Source of the DNA: Actinernus sp. WN-2022
Taxonomy: Eukaryota > Cnidaria > Anthozoa > Actiniaria > Actinernidae
Direction of reading: 5' to 3'
Assembly (NCBI GenBank): GCA_030867875.1
Contig: JAOWCC010000803.1
Coordinates: forward strand, 124,001 to 188,000
DNA: 64,000 nt
Within the stretch, counting starts at the first letter, position 1; each line of letters begins with the position of its first letter. A model generated the notes under the pieces. The model searched no databases and was not told the DNA's origin. It saw only the letters and a program-made list of their open reading frames with translations. Shown here piece by piece: positions 10,767-20,943 of this stretch. A program made the translations under genes and the position numbers.

Positions 10767-12006
10767 CTTACAGAACACTAACATTGAGTCATGCGTAGTT
10801 GAGATTACTCGTCCTAAAGCAAAGAAACTCATTATATTCACAATATACAGAGCCCCAGACCAAACACTGGACGGTTTTCTTAATGATCTCAACACCGCTT
10901 TATCATTACTCCCATCACAAGCTGAGATAATATTACTTGGTGATTTCAATGTTAATTTTTTTACTTCAAATACTGACTCATCAAGGCCATTGAAACAGAA
11001 GCTCGTTAGACTTACAAATCAACATAACTTAGTACAGCTTATTGACAAGCCTACGAGAATATCCGAGAACTCATCCACGGCAATTGACCTGTTGTTCGTT
11101 AACAACAATCATCGCATAGTCGATTCTGGAGTTATTCACATAAATTTGAGTGATCACTCACTCATTTACTGTGTCATCAAAGTGGGTGTTCCTCGGGCCC
11201 CTTGCAGGGTTATAGAGTATCGATCGTACAAGCACTACTCAAGGGAGTCGTTCCTGAGTGAACTCAGAGACATATGTTGGAATGTCGTCGACGAGCAATT
11301 GGACACCAATAGTGCAGTTGAAACTTGGAACCAACTATTTACGGATACAGCCAATCGACATGCTCCAATTAAAAAATCTAGAATCAAGGGTATACACGTG
11401 CCCTGGATGAATTCAGAGTTATGCAACGCCATGCAAGACCGAGATTACCACCACCGGAAGGCCATTAAATCAAAATCGTCATTCCATTGGTCTATGTACA
11501 AAAAGATAAAATCCTACGTAAACAACCTGGTCAAAAAATGCAAAGCTGATTACTATTTAAACCTTATTACTAGGAACAGGGGAAATAGCAGTGAACTATG
11601 GCAAACACTGAACGAAATTACTTTGCGAAAGACATCCTCAATCCCTTCATGTATTGAAGTCGATGGCGTACCACATACTGACTCAAAGTCGATTGCTGAA
11701 GTTTTAAATAATCATTTTTCAACAGTAGGATCTAAATTGGCTGCTAAAATAAAAGCAAGCCTTGATTTTTTCTATCCACGACCCCCTTCTGGTGAATCTA
11801 TCGCAAGGTCTCGAAACTTTGTCTTCATTTCAATTGAAGAAAATTTTGTGCATAGGCAACTAAAAATGCTCAAGATAAATAAATCAATTGGCCTTGATCG
11901 CATTAGCGCCAGACTGCTGAAAGACTCTACAAGCGTCATAACTCCTGCTTTGACCAAGATATTCAGTCTTCTACATTCCCTTCTATCTGGAAATTTGGTA
12001 AAGTAA
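10738..12006 (+). CDS. LINE ORF, endonuclease C-half + linker + RT entry (copy 2, shifted frame)
   Basis: The frame is open from 10606, but homology starts only at Asp-Gly-Ile-Pro (10738); the earlier part is out of frame with the endonuclease. Motifs in order: FTIYRAP, LLGDFNVNF (catalytic DxN), then SDHSLIYCV (catalytic Asp-His). Next comes a basic linker (DRDYHHRKA, KADYYLNLI) and the first RT segment KINKSIGLDRISARLLK. The frame then runs off at LLHSLLSGNLVK-stop, while the expected FPSIWKFGK reads on in another frame from 11976. This fits a deletion of 3n+1 bases between about 11963 and 11976. A private change gives Asn-Phe-Phe for Asn-Phe-Leu near 10957. Confidence 0.82.
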   Translation, partial: DGIPYRSRSDLQNTNIESCVVEITRPKAKKLIIFTIYRAPDQTLDGFLNDLNTALSLLPSQAEIILLGDFNVNFFTSNTDSSRPLKQKLVRLTNQHNLVQLIDKPTRISENSSTAIDLLFVNNNHRIVDSGVIHINLSDHSLIYCVIKVGVPRAPCRVIEYRSYKHYSRESFLSELRDICWNVVDEQLDTNSAVETWNQLFTDTANRHAPIKKSRIKGIHVPWMNSELCNAMQDRDYHHRKAIKSKSSFHWSMYKKIKSYVNNLVKKCKADYYLNLITRNRGNSSELWQTLNEITLRKTSSIPSCIEVDGVPHTDSKSIAEVLNNHFSTVGSKLAAKIKASLDFFYPRPPSGESIARSRNFVFISIEENFVHRQLKMLKINKSIGLDRISARLLKDSTSVITPALTKIFSLLHSLLSGNLVK

Positions 12007-13334
12007 CAGCTCTCTTCAAATCTGGTGATCGAAGCAACGCCAACAATTACAGGCCGATTACAATCCTCCCGACAGTTAGTAAGATCCTTGAGAAGGCAGT
12101 CCATGCACAAGTATATAATTACCTTATGGAAGAAAAGATCCTTACACCCAGGCAGTTTGGCTTCAGACCTAAACTCTCAACAGAGATCGCTCTTACCCAT
12201 TTCACCGATACTATCCTTGGGAATATGGACAGTGGTCTAGTAACCGGTGCTGTTTTCCTGGACTTGTCAAAAGCGTTTGACACTGTTGACCATACTATTC
12301 TCTTCAATAAACTAGTAACAGCTGGCTTTTCTGACACAAGTGTGAACTGGTTCAAGTCCTATCTATTTAACAGAAGCCAAATCACCAACTTGGCAAATGT
12401 CTCTTCCTCTCCCAAGAAAGTTCCTGTCGGAGTCCCTCAAGGAAGCGTCTTAGGACCACTACTATTTCTTGTTTATGTAAATAACTTACCCTCATGTGTT
12501 AATTACTGCGAGGTGTCCCTCTATGCTGACGATACAGTAATTTACTGCTCTTCGACTAATGCCCAGGAACTTAAAGATAAATTGAACGCTGATTTTCTGT
12601 CCATATGTCAATGGTTTAACAGCAATCTCTTGACACTGAATACATCTAAATGCAAGTTCATAATTTATGGCAGCGCACGCAAGCTCAAGGATTTCAGAGA
12701 GGTTTCACTGACCATAAATGGCTCTGCTCTTGACCGAACTGACTCTTTTAAATATTTAGGAGTGACAGTCAGTCAGAACATGAGTTGGTCAGAACACGTG
12801 GATAGAGTCAGTAATAAAGTCAATCAACGTCTTGGCATCATCCGCCGGGTAAAGCATTTGCTGCCCTTGCATGCGCGGCTAACTCTCTATAAATCTCTTG
12901 TCCTTCCCTTACTTGACTATGCCGATATCGTCTGGGGAGATAAGAATAATACCGTCCTCATGGATCACCTTCAAGTTCTTCAGAATAATGCTGCTCGACT
13001 TATGCTCGACTTTCCCTCAAGCTCTTCTGCATCTCAAGTACTCGAACTATTAAACTGGAAACCACTGTACCTTCGACGGCGCTATCATCGCTGTATTACT
13101 ATCTTCAAATGCTTAAATAGCATGGTGGACTTCAACTTTAAATTAAAGAAGAATCACGACTTTCATACATATAATACACGCCGTCAGCACAATCTACATT
13201 TACCATTCGCACATAGGAATTGGGGACAGCAGAAGTTTACCTACCATGCGCTATTAGACTGGAACTCTTTAGACTCTGAAGTTATACAATCAACTACATT
13301 ATCAATTTTTAAATCTTACTGGCACATAACTTAA
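11976..13334 (+). CDS. LINE reverse transcriptase domain (copy 2)
   Basis: The domain resumes in the frame of the endonuclease N-half at FPSIWKFGKVTALFKSGDRS (11976), followed by NNYRPI. The first Met of the open frame is at 12126, but it is internal to the domain and not a real start. Counting from that Met, motif A is FLDLSKAFDTVDH (catalytic Asp46), motif B is GVPQGSVLGPLL (about 102-113) and motif C is YADD (133-136). All catalytic residues are present. The C-terminal part matches copy 1 and ends SYWHIT-stop. The chemistry looks intact, but with two frame breaks upstream it could not be made fused to its endonuclease without recoding. Confidence 0.88.
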   Translation, partial: FPSIWKFGKVTALFKSGDRSNANNYRPITILPTVSKILEKAVHAQVYNYLMEEKILTPRQFGFRPKLSTEIALTHFTDTILGNMDSGLVTGAVFLDLSKAFDTVDHTILFNKLVTAGFSDTSVNWFKSYLFNRSQITNLANVSSSPKKVPVGVPQGSVLGPLLFLVYVNNLPSCVNYCEVSLYADDTVIYCSSTNAQELKDKLNADFLSICQWFNSNLLTLNTSKCKFIIYGSARKLKDFREVSLTINGSALDRTDSFKYLGVTVSQNMSWSEHVDRVSNKVNQRLGIIRRVKHLLPLHARLTLYKSLVLPLLDYADIVWGDKNNTVLMDHLQVLQNNAARLMLDFPSSSSASQVLELLNWKPLYLRRRYHRCITIFKCLNSMVDFNFKLKKNHDFHTYNTRRQHNLHLPFAHRNWGQQKFTYHALLDWNSLDSEVIQSTTLSIFKSYWHIT

Positions 13335-13423
13335 TTTCATAATAAACCTTGTTCTATTTCTATTTTATTTCCACCATTTAACTTTCCTGTTTTCCATATA
13401 TTAGTGAAATATATATTTTTAAT

Positions 13424-13474
13424 ACAGGACCTCCCTGAAAATCACAAATTGTGAGTGGAGCTTTCCTGTCAAAA

Positions 13475-13505
<31 letters not shown>
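13424..13505 (+). other. LINE 3' stem-loop and (ATT)10 tail, copy 2
   Basis: Same stem-loop as copy 1 (13424-13469). The tail has ten ATT units at 13476-13505 against nine in copies 1, 3, 4, 6 and 8. Confidence 0.7.
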
Positions 13506-13507
<2 letters not shown>

Positions 13508-13675
13508 GCATATTGAGTGGTTTTTAGTTTTTGTCAGAAAACCAAGATTTTTTGCCTACCCGGTCTGGCCAAAATAATCCAGATTTGATCATTTTTAAAG
13601 ATGTTAATATTTTCTTTCCAACTTAGTCCATTGAAGTTCTGAAGCTACTAGGAGATTCTTTAAGATCATTTTGAA
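13506..13675 (+). repeat. Satellite stub right of LINE copy 2
   Basis: Single interrupted monomer with the same private changes as the stub at 997-1166. It ends where gatcattttgaa passes into acgtatattag. Confidence 0.85.
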
Positions 13676-14028
13676 ACGTATATTAGTTTTTAAATTTGCG
13701 TTCTACATTTTCATATTTTTGCATTAAATAAGTACCGATTTGTATATTTATTTTATATTTTTATTTTATCAATTTTTAACTATTATTATTGTTATTAGAC
13801 AATGTATTGTAAAGCGCTTAGGGCAGTTATATGAATACCTTTTTGCGCACAGAGGTCGGGAATGATTTAAACTTTCAAAATCATTCTAGCCTTTATTCAC
13901 ATTCGAGCTTCCTAATTATGTGCCAAATCGTACATTTCATAAGCATGTTTTCAAATTCCTCACGTGTATTCAGTCACCCGTTATTATTAATATTAAAAGC
14001 AGAGTAACGTGTTTCTGTTTATTGTCAG
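13676..14028 (+). other. Intron-like flank upstream of exon copy 2
   Basis: 353 bp, same content as 1167-1519, with the acceptor AG at 14027-14028. No gene seen. Confidence 0.7.
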
Positions 14029-14138
14029 GGTCAACGTTGGTTTGTTTTGTTCAACTCCTGCAGTAGCTTTAGCCCGTGCTGTTCCCAGGAAGGTTGCCAT
14101 GGAAATGCTGTTGACTGGAGTTTCCATCACGGCACAAG
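14029..14138 (+). CDS. ECHDC3: ECHDC3-like internal exon, copy 2
   Basis: By eye the 110 bases match exon copy 1, with the same acceptor (cag) and donor (gtaaaa), reading phase and 36 full codons. It lies 12,509 bp after copy 1, separated from it by satellite block 1 and a full LINE. Confidence 0.85.
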
Positions 14139-14626
14139 GTAAAACGGTTCTGTCTTTTTAGAGCTTTGGTTCTCTTGGTCAAAAGAGTCTTTCTCCAATT
14201 TAGGATAACAATTTCAAATGTGCTAAATTTACTTTAATCCTCATCAAGCTTGAAATTAGTATTGCACAAGACTTACAGGGTTTTCGGTAGTTTTTGATTT
14301 TGTAGTGAACATTTCTACCAGAAGACCATGGACTTCTGATACTACTAAGAATCGTTAAGGCTTATTAGGCCTGCACCTGATCCTGCTAATGACCCGAGCA
14401 TATTCTCCACACACCTTGCTACAATGTCTCAATTCTCTTTCAGAAATTTAGGTTAATAATTTAAATGTAGCTTAATACAAATGTAGCTAATATAAAACCG
14501 ATTGCTTGATATTACAATAATTATAAAATTATGAAATATAAGTTATAAAATATGCTCATGAAACTACGTTCTTAATACAAAGGATAATAATAAAATAAAT
14601 TACGACTATAAGACTTTAACTAGAAT
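14139..14626 (+). other. Intron-like flank downstream of exon copy 2
   Basis: 488 bp starting with the donor site. Same content as 1630-2117; no gene seen. Confidence 0.7.
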
Positions 14627-16276
14627 GGTCTGGCCAAAAACATCCAGATTTGACCATTTTTGACCATTTTTGAATATGTTCATTTTTTCTTTCCAATTCT
14701 TTCTCTAACTTAGACCATTGATGTTAGGAAGCTACTTGGAGATCGTTTGAGATCATTTTGAAGCATATTGAGTGGTTTTTAGTTTTTGTCAGAAATCCAC
14801 AATTTTTTGCCAAAATAATCCAGATTTGATCATTTTTGATTATGTTCATTTATTCTTTCCAGTTCTTTCTCTAACTTAGTCCATTGAAGTTCTGAAGCTA
14901 CCAGGAGATTCTTTAAGATCTTTTTGAAACATTGAGTGGTTTTTGGTTTTTGTCAGAAATCCAAGATTTTTTGCCTACCCGGTCTGGCAAAAAAAATCCA
15001 GATTTGACCATTTTTGATTACGTTCATTTATTCTTTCCAGTTCTATCTCTAACTTAGTCCATTGATGTTAGGAAGCTACTTGGAGATTGTTTGAGATCAT
15101 TTTGAAGCATATTGAGTGGTTTTTAGTTTTTGTCAGAAATCCAATATTTTTCGCCTACCCGGTCTGGCAAAAAAATCCAGGTTTGACCATTTTTGAATAT
15201 GTTCATTTTTTCTTTCCAGTTCTTTCTCTAACTTAGTCCATTGATGTTAGGAAGCTACTTGGAGATTGTTTGAGATCATTTTGAAGCATATTGAGTGGTT
15301 TTTATCAGAAATCCAAGATTTTTTGCCAAAATAATCCAGATTTGATCATTTTTGAAGATGTTCATTTTTTCTTTCCAACTTAGTCCATTGAAGTTCTGAA
15401 GCTACCAGGAGATTCTTTAAGATCATTTTGAAGGATATTGAGTGGATCTTATTTTTTTGGAGAAATTCAAGATTTTTTGCCTACCCGGTCTGGCCAAAAT
15501 AATCCAGATTTGATCATTTTTGAAGATGTTCATTTTTTCTTTCCAACTTAGTCCATTGAAGTTCTGAAGCTACCAGGAGATTCTTTAAGATCATTTTGAA
15601 GCATATTGAGTGGTTTTTAGTTTTTGTGAGAAATCCAAGATTTTTTGCCTACCCGGTCTGGCGAAAAAATCCAGGTTTGACCATTTTTGAATATGTTCAT
15701 TTTTTCTTTCCAATTCTTTCTCTAACTTAGTCCATTGATGTTAGGAAGCTACTTGGAGATTGTTTGAGATCATTTTGAAGCATATTGAGTGGTTTTTAGT
15801 TTTTGTGAGAAATCCAAGATTTTTTGCCTACCCGGTCTGGCCAAAATAATCCAGATTTGATCATTTTTGAAGATGTTCATTTTTTCTTTCCAACTTAGTC
15901 CATTGAAGTTCTGAAGCTACCAGCAGATTCTTTAAGATCATTTTGAAGCATATTGAGTGGTTTTTAGTTTTTGTGAGAAATCCAAGATTTTTTGCCTACC
16001 CGGTCTGGCAAAAAAAATCCATATTTGACCATTTTTGGTTATGTTCATTTATTCTTTCCAGTTATTTCTCTAACTTAGTCCATTGATGTTATGAAGCTAC
16101 TTGGAGATTGTTTGAGATCATTTTGAAGCATATTGAGTGGTTTTTAGTTATTATCAGAAATCCAAGATTTTTTGCCAAAATAATCCAGATTTGATCATTT
16201 TTGAAGATGTTCATTTTTTCTTTCCAACTTAGTCCATTGAAGTTCTGAAGCTACCAGGAGATTCTTTAAGATCATT
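14627..16276 (+). repeat. Satellite block 2 (1.65 kb, shortest)
   Basis: A/B monomers as in block 1. Near 14917 it has a variant monomer, gatctttttgaaacattgagtgg, shared with blocks 3 and 6. It also carries the gtggatcttatttttttgg form (around 15443) found in blocks 3, 5 and 7, but not the ...tttttttttgag form of blocks 1 and 4. Confidence 0.92.
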
Positions 16277-17105
16277 CATACGCGCGCTAATGGTGGATGG
16301 TTATGGTCTTTTTCAGCTTTCCAATATTTTTACTTTTTCTGCTACATTTCTTTACTTTTTCTTAACTTCAGCTCGTACTTCTACGTCTAAAGGTTAGTTT
16401 TATGTATCTCGCGTATTTTGTTAGTGTTTTTCCATATTTTTCATCTTTAAAATTCAGTTTTCTATTTCGGTAGTCGGTACCTTCTAGCTGTTTTACTTAT
16501 ATAATTATCTACTCTTCTTCATTAATTGCCCTCTTGATTTATTGATCCACTGTCTTAAGACATAGTACACTGCCTTAAAATCGTTTACATTTCTGTCTTT
16601 ATTTATTATTATCTTTCTCATTCTTGTTTTCCTACTTTTACTCTTCAGTCATTTTACTTTCATTATACTAGTGCATTTTCGTTCGCGTATTACTTCCCTT
16701 TTCCATTATTATCTTTCTCATACTACAGTTAGTTCATCCTCACACTGCGACACTCAGTTTCCTTCTACTTTTTTAATCATTAATTAGCTTCATTGTTCAT
16801 CTCAGTAGGGTTAGGGTTTTTCACTAGTCATAGTTATACGATTATTTTTTTGTTTCGTTTATTTCTCATACATATTTGAATTTTGGAAGAGCATAATAAC
16901 CATTCTTGCAATCTTTTTTGTTTGTTTTTCCTTTTGTTTTCCATCTCTATTTATTATTATTATCGGTTTCATTATACTGCAACGGTTTTGACTGTTATTA
17001 TCATTCTCTTTTCAAAACATATTCCATGAGCTCGATCATAACCGTCCTTGTGGCGCGCGCTGTAAATTACAACGGCTACTATAACAACGTCAGCAAAGTG
17101 ACAGC

Positions 17106-17684
17106 ATGATGACTGGAAGTGCTTTGCGCCACGTGTTACTCAACCTCGTCTTGTACCTGTGTTTCTCAAACCTGAAGCACTCCAACAGTTCCAGGCGCAA
17201 TGACTGTCAAATTTTCTATGCCGTTTGTGAAGTCTCTCGTCCAAACACCTGTGGCTCTGTTCCCTCAACTCACCCCAAAAAGACTACAATGAGATCTACC
17301 CCAACACTACTGCTATGTGGATGCCGCCTGGTTCAGAAATCTTCCTTGGCGATCTTATTAATCTGTCTGTCTAACGATGTATCTCCTAACCCTGGCCCAT
17401 CTACTAACGGATCGTCAGTTGCTGACTTTCCTACTACGCGCGGTCTTAAAGTCGGTCATCTGAACGTCCGAAGTATCATCAACAAGATGGATTCTGTGCG
17501 ACTTTTATTGAAAGAGAAGCCCTTTGACGTACTCACAATGTCTGAAACGTGGCTTCACCCGAACATTCTTGATAACGAAATTTATGTCCCTGGTTATACA
17601 GTTACCAGACAGGATAGGAATGGAAAACCTGGTGGAGGTACGCTCGCTTTTGTTAGATGGCATTCCCTATCGATCAAGAAGTGA
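17106..17684 (+). CDS. LINE ORF, leader + APE endonuclease N-half (copy 3)
   Basis: 192 codons with the same layout as copy 2: 2A-like DVSPNPGP at 17376-17399, HLNVRS and SETW endonuclease motifs, then the premature end WHSLSIKK. Residue 66 is Pro instead of Ser. The residue before the hydrophobic 2A lead-in is Ser, where copies 2 and 5 have Tyr. Confidence 0.85.
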   Translation: MMTGSALRHVLLNLVLYLCFSNLKHSNSSRRNDCQIFYAVCEVSRPNTCGSVPSTHPKKTTMRSTPTLLLCGCRLVQKSSLAILLICLSNDVSPNPGPSTNGSSVADFPTTRGLKVGHLNVRSIINKMDSVRLLLKEKPFDVLTMSETWLHPNILDNEIYVPGYTVTRQDRNGKPGGGTLAFVRWHSLSIKK

Positions 17685-18924
17685 CTTACAGAACACTAAC
17701 ATTGAGTCATGCGTAGTTGAGATTACTCGTCCTAAAGCAAAGAAACTCATTATATTCACAATATACAGAGCCCCAGACCAAACACTGGACGGTTTTCTTA
17801 ATGATCTCAACACCGCTTTATCATTACTCCCATCACAAGCTGAGATAATATTACTTGGTGATTTCAATGTTAATTTTTTGACTTCAAATACTGACTCATC
17901 AAGGCCATTGAAACAGAAGCTCGTTAGACTTACAAATCAACATAACTTAGTACAGCTTATTGACAAGCCTACGAGAATATCCGAGAACTCATCCACGGCA
18001 ATTGACCTGTTGTTCGTTAACAACAATCATCGCATAGTCGATTCTGGAGTTATTCACATAAATTTGAGTGATCACTCACTCATTTACTGTGTCATCAAAG
18101 TGGGTGTTCCTCGGGCCCCTTGCAGGGTTATAGAGTATCGATCGTACAAGCACTACTCAAGGGAGTCGTTCCTGAGTGAACTCAGAGACATATGTTGGAA
18201 TGTCGTCGACGAGCAATTGGACACCAATAGTGCAGTTGAAACTTGGAACCAACTATTTACGGATACAGCCAATCGACATGCTCCAATTAAAAAATCTAGA
18301 ATCAAGGGTATACACGTGCCCTGGATGAATTCAGAGTTATGCAACGCCATGCAAGACCGAGATTACCACCACCGGAAGGCCATTAAATCAAAATCGTCAT
18401 TCCATTGGTCTATGTACAAAAAGATAAAATCCTACGTAAACAACCTGGTCAAAAAATGCAAAGCTGATTACTATTTAAACCTTATTACTAGGAACAGGGG
18501 AAATAGCAGTGAACTATGGCAAACACTGAACGAAATTACTTTGCGAAAGACATCCTCAATCCCTTCATGTATTGAAGTCGATGGCGTACCACATACTGAC
18601 TCAAAGTCGATTGCTGAAGTTTTAAATAATCATTTTTCAACAGTAGGATCTAAATTGGCTGCTAAAATAAAAGCAAGCCTTGATTTTTTCTATCCACGAC
18701 CCCCTTCTGGTGAATCTATCGCAAGGTCTCGAAACTTTGTCTTCATTTCAATTGAAGAAAATTTTATGCATAGGCAACTAAAAATGCTCAAGATAAATAA
18801 ATCAATTGGCCTTGATCGCATTAGCGCCAGACTGCTGAAAGACTCTACAAGCGTCATAACTCCTGCTTTGACCAAGATATTCAGTCTTCTACATTCCCTT
18901 CTATCTGGAAATTTGGTAAAGTAA
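17656..18924 (+). CDS. LINE ORF, endonuclease C-half + linker (copy 3, shifted frame)
   Basis: Homology begins at Asp-Gly-Ile-Pro after the first frame lesion. It contains GDFN, SDHS, the basic linker and the first RT segment, then runs off frame at LLHSLLSGNLVK. A private Met replaces Val in ENFVHRQ (about 18766). Confidence 0.82.
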   Translation, partial: DGIPYRSRSDLQNTNIESCVVEITRPKAKKLIIFTIYRAPDQTLDGFLNDLNTALSLLPSQAEIILLGDFNVNFLTSNTDSSRPLKQKLVRLTNQHNLVQLIDKPTRISENSSTAIDLLFVNNNHRIVDSGVIHINLSDHSLIYCVIKVGVPRAPCRVIEYRSYKHYSRESFLSELRDICWNVVDEQLDTNSAVETWNQLFTDTANRHAPIKKSRIKGIHVPWMNSELCNAMQDRDYHHRKAIKSKSSFHWSMYKKIKSYVNNLVKKCKADYYLNLITRNRGNSSELWQTLNEITLRKTSSIPSCIEVDGVPHTDSKSIAEVLNNHFSTVGSKLAAKIKASLDFFYPRPPSGESIARSRNFVFISIEENFMHRQLKMLKINKSIGLDRISARLLKDSTSVITPALTKIFSLLHSLLSGNLVK

Positions 18925-20252
18925 CAGCTCTCTTCAAATCTGGTGATCGAAGCAACGCCAACAATTACAGGCCGATTACAATCCTCCCGACAGTTAGTAA
19001 GATCCTTGAGAAGGCAGTCCATGCACAAGTATATAATTACCTTATGGAAGAAAAGATCCTTACACCCAGGCAGTTTGGCTTCAGACCTAAACTCTCAACA
19101 GAGATCGCTCTTACCCATTTCACCGATACTATCCTTGGGAATATGGACAGTGGTCTAGTAACCGGTGCTGTTTTCCTGGACTTGTCAAAAGCGTTTGACA
19201 CTGTTGACCATACTATTCTCTTCAATAAACTAGTAACAGCTGGCTTTTCTGACACAAGTGTGAACTGGTTCAAGTCCTATCTATTTAACAGAAGCCAAAT
19301 CACCAACTTGGCAAATGTCTCTTCCTCTCCCAAGAAAGTTCCTGTCGGAGTCCCTCAAGGAAGCGTCTTAGGACCACTACTATTTCTTGTTTATGTAAAT
19401 AACTTACCCTCATGTGTTAATTACTGCGAGGTGTCCCTCTATGCTGACGATACAGTAATTTACTGCTCTTCGACTAATGCCCAGGAACTTAAAGATAAAT
19501 TGAACGCTGATTTTCTGTCCATATGTCAATGGTTTAACAGCAATCTCTTGACACTGAATACATCTAAATGCAAGTTCATAATTTATGGCAGCGCACGCAA
19601 GCTCAAGGATTTCAGAGAGGTTTCACTGACCATAAATGGCTCTGCTCTTGACCGAACTGACTCTTTTAAATATTTAGGAGTGACAGTCAGTCAGAACATG
19701 AGTTGGTCAGAACACGTGGATAGAGTCAGTAATAAAGTCAATCAACGTCTTGGCATCATCCGCCGGGTAAAGCATTTGCTGCCCTTGCATGCGCGGCTAA
19801 CTCTCTATAAATCTCTTGTCCTTCCCTTACTTGACTATGCCGATATCGTCTGGGGAGATAAGAATAATACCGTCCTCATGGATCACCTTCAAGTTCTTCA
19901 GAATAATGCTGCTCGACTTATGCTCGACTTTCCCTCAAGCTCTTCTGCATCTCAAGTACTCGAACTATTAAACTGGAAACCACTGTACCTTCGACGGCGC
20001 TATCATCGCTGTATTACTATCTTCAAATGCTTAAATAGCATGGTGGACTTCAACTTTAAATTAAAGAAGAATCACGACTTTCATACATATAATACACGCC
20101 GTCAGCACAATCTACATTTACCATTCGCACATAGGAATTGGGGACAGCAGAAGTTTACCTACCATGCGCTATTAGACTGGAACTCTTTAGACTCTGAAGT
20201 TATACAATCAACTACATTATCAATTTTTAAATCTTACTGGCACATAACTTAA
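18894..20252 (+). CDS. LINE reverse transcriptase domain (copy 3)
   Basis: Open from FPSIWKFGK to SYWHIT-stop, with motif A (FLDLSKAFDTVDH), motif B (GVPQGS) and YADD all intact. The Met at 19044 is internal to the domain. Separated by frame lesions from its endonuclease. Confidence 0.88.
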   Translation, partial: FPSIWKFGKVTALFKSGDRSNANNYRPITILPTVSKILEKAVHAQVYNYLMEEKILTPRQFGFRPKLSTEIALTHFTDTILGNMDSGLVTGAVFLDLSKAFDTVDHTILFNKLVTAGFSDTSVNWFKSYLFNRSQITNLANVSSSPKKVPVGVPQGSVLGPLLFLVYVNNLPSCVNYCEVSLYADDTVIYCSSTNAQELKDKLNADFLSICQWFNSNLLTLNTSKCKFIIYGSARKLKDFREVSLTINGSALDRTDSFKYLGVTVSQNMSWSEHVDRVSNKVNQRLGIIRRVKHLLPLHARLTLYKSLVLPLLDYADIVWGDKNNTVLMDHLQVLQNNAARLMLDFPSSSSASQVLELLNWKPLYLRRRYHRCITIFKCLNSMVDFNFKLKKNHDFHTYNTRRQHNLHLPFAHRNWGQQKFTYHALLDWNSLDSEVIQSTTLSIFKSYWHIT

Positions 20253-20341
20253 TTTCATAATAAACCTTGTTCTATTTCTATTTTATTTCCACCATTTAAC
20301 TTTCCTGTTTTCCATATATTAGTGAAATATATATTTTTAAT

Positions 20342-20420
20342 ACAGGACCTCCCTGAAAATCACAAATTGTGAGTGGAGCTTTCCTGTCAAAATATTATTA
20401 TTATTATTATTATTATTATT
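20342..20420 (+). other. LINE 3' stem-loop and (ATT)9 tail, copy 3
   Basis: Stem-loop 20342-20387, ATT units 20394-20420; same as copy 1. Confidence 0.7.
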
Positions 20421-20590
20421 AAGCATATTGAGTGGTTTTTAGTTTTTGTCAGAAAACCAAGATTTTTTGCCTACCCGGTCTGGCCAAAATAATCCAGATT
20501 TGATCATTTTTAAAGATGTTAATATTTTCTTTCCAACTTAGTCCATTGAAGTTCTGAAGCTACTAGGAGATTCTTTAAGATCATTTTGAA
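20421..20590 (+). repeat. Satellite stub right of LINE copy 3
   Basis: Single interrupted monomer, same private changes as the other stubs. Confidence 0.85.
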
Positions 20591-20943
20591 ACGTATATTA
20601 GTTTTTAAATTTGCGTTCTACATTTTCATATTTTTGCATTAAATAAGTACCGATTTGTATATTTATTTTATATTTTTATTTTATCAATTTTTAACTATTA
20701 TTATTGTTATTAGACAATGTATTGTAAAGCGCTTAGGGCAGTTATATGAATACCTTTTTGCGCACAGAGGTCGGGAATGATTTAAACTTTCAAAATCATT
20801 CTAGCCTTTATTCACATTCGAGCTTCCTAATTATGTGCCAAATCGTACATTTCATAAGCATGTTTTCAAATTCCTCACGTGTATTCAGTCACCCGTTATT
20901 ATTAATATTAAAAGCAGAGTAACGTGTTTCTGTTTATTGTCAG
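20591..20943 (+). other. Intron-like flank upstream of exon copy 3
   Basis: 353 bp with acceptor AG at 20942-20943; no gene seen. Confidence 0.7.

Larger units (their letters stand above)
9341..13505 (+). mobile_element. LINE copy 2, full length (4.17 kb), CR1/L2-like
   Basis: The element starts at catacgcgcgctaatgg, directly after satellite (aagatcatt), and ends with ten ATT units before satellite resumes (aagcatattg). Order: an 847-bp T-rich 5' UTR (9341-10187) with no ORF, a long ORF now in three frame pieces, a 90-bp 3' UTR, a stem-loop and the ATT tail. The ORF encodes an N-terminal leader with a 2A-like motif, an APE endonuclease, a linker and a reverse transcriptase; there is no separate ORF1 and no RNase H. 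The clade is inferred from architecture and motifs only. It shares a Tyr-coding variant (aaatattcc, about 10420) and ggatactat with copy 5. Compared with an intact target monomer only ttg is missing and no clear target duplication is seen. Confidence 0.92.
16277..20420 (+). mobile_element. LINE copy 3, full length (4.14 kb)
   Basis: Same junctions and order as copy 2. The 5' UTR (16277-17105) is 18 bp shorter: the segment between two ttttc repeats (cgttacattttgaatttt) is missing near 17013. It shares the tctatgtac variant (18408) with copy 2 only, and has a private Pro codon for Ser in the leader. Both family-wide frame lesions are present. Confidence 0.92.

Noticed and set aside
10749..12355. 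Minus-strand ORFs of 65-112 codons and the plus-strand 71-codon ORF over the LINE coding region, in every copy
   Set aside because: They are antisense or out-of-frame shadows of the endonuclease and RT frames, with no recognisable product.
10188..13334. An intact, mobile LINE in this window
   Set aside because: Every full-length copy has two frame lesions, and copies 6, 7 and 8 have more. None could make an uninterrupted endonuclease-RT.
16906..17109. 67-codon plus-strand ORF in the 5' UTR of LINE copy 3
   Set aside because: It exists only because of the private 18-bp deletion, is composed of T-rich low-complexity residues, and is absent from the other copies.
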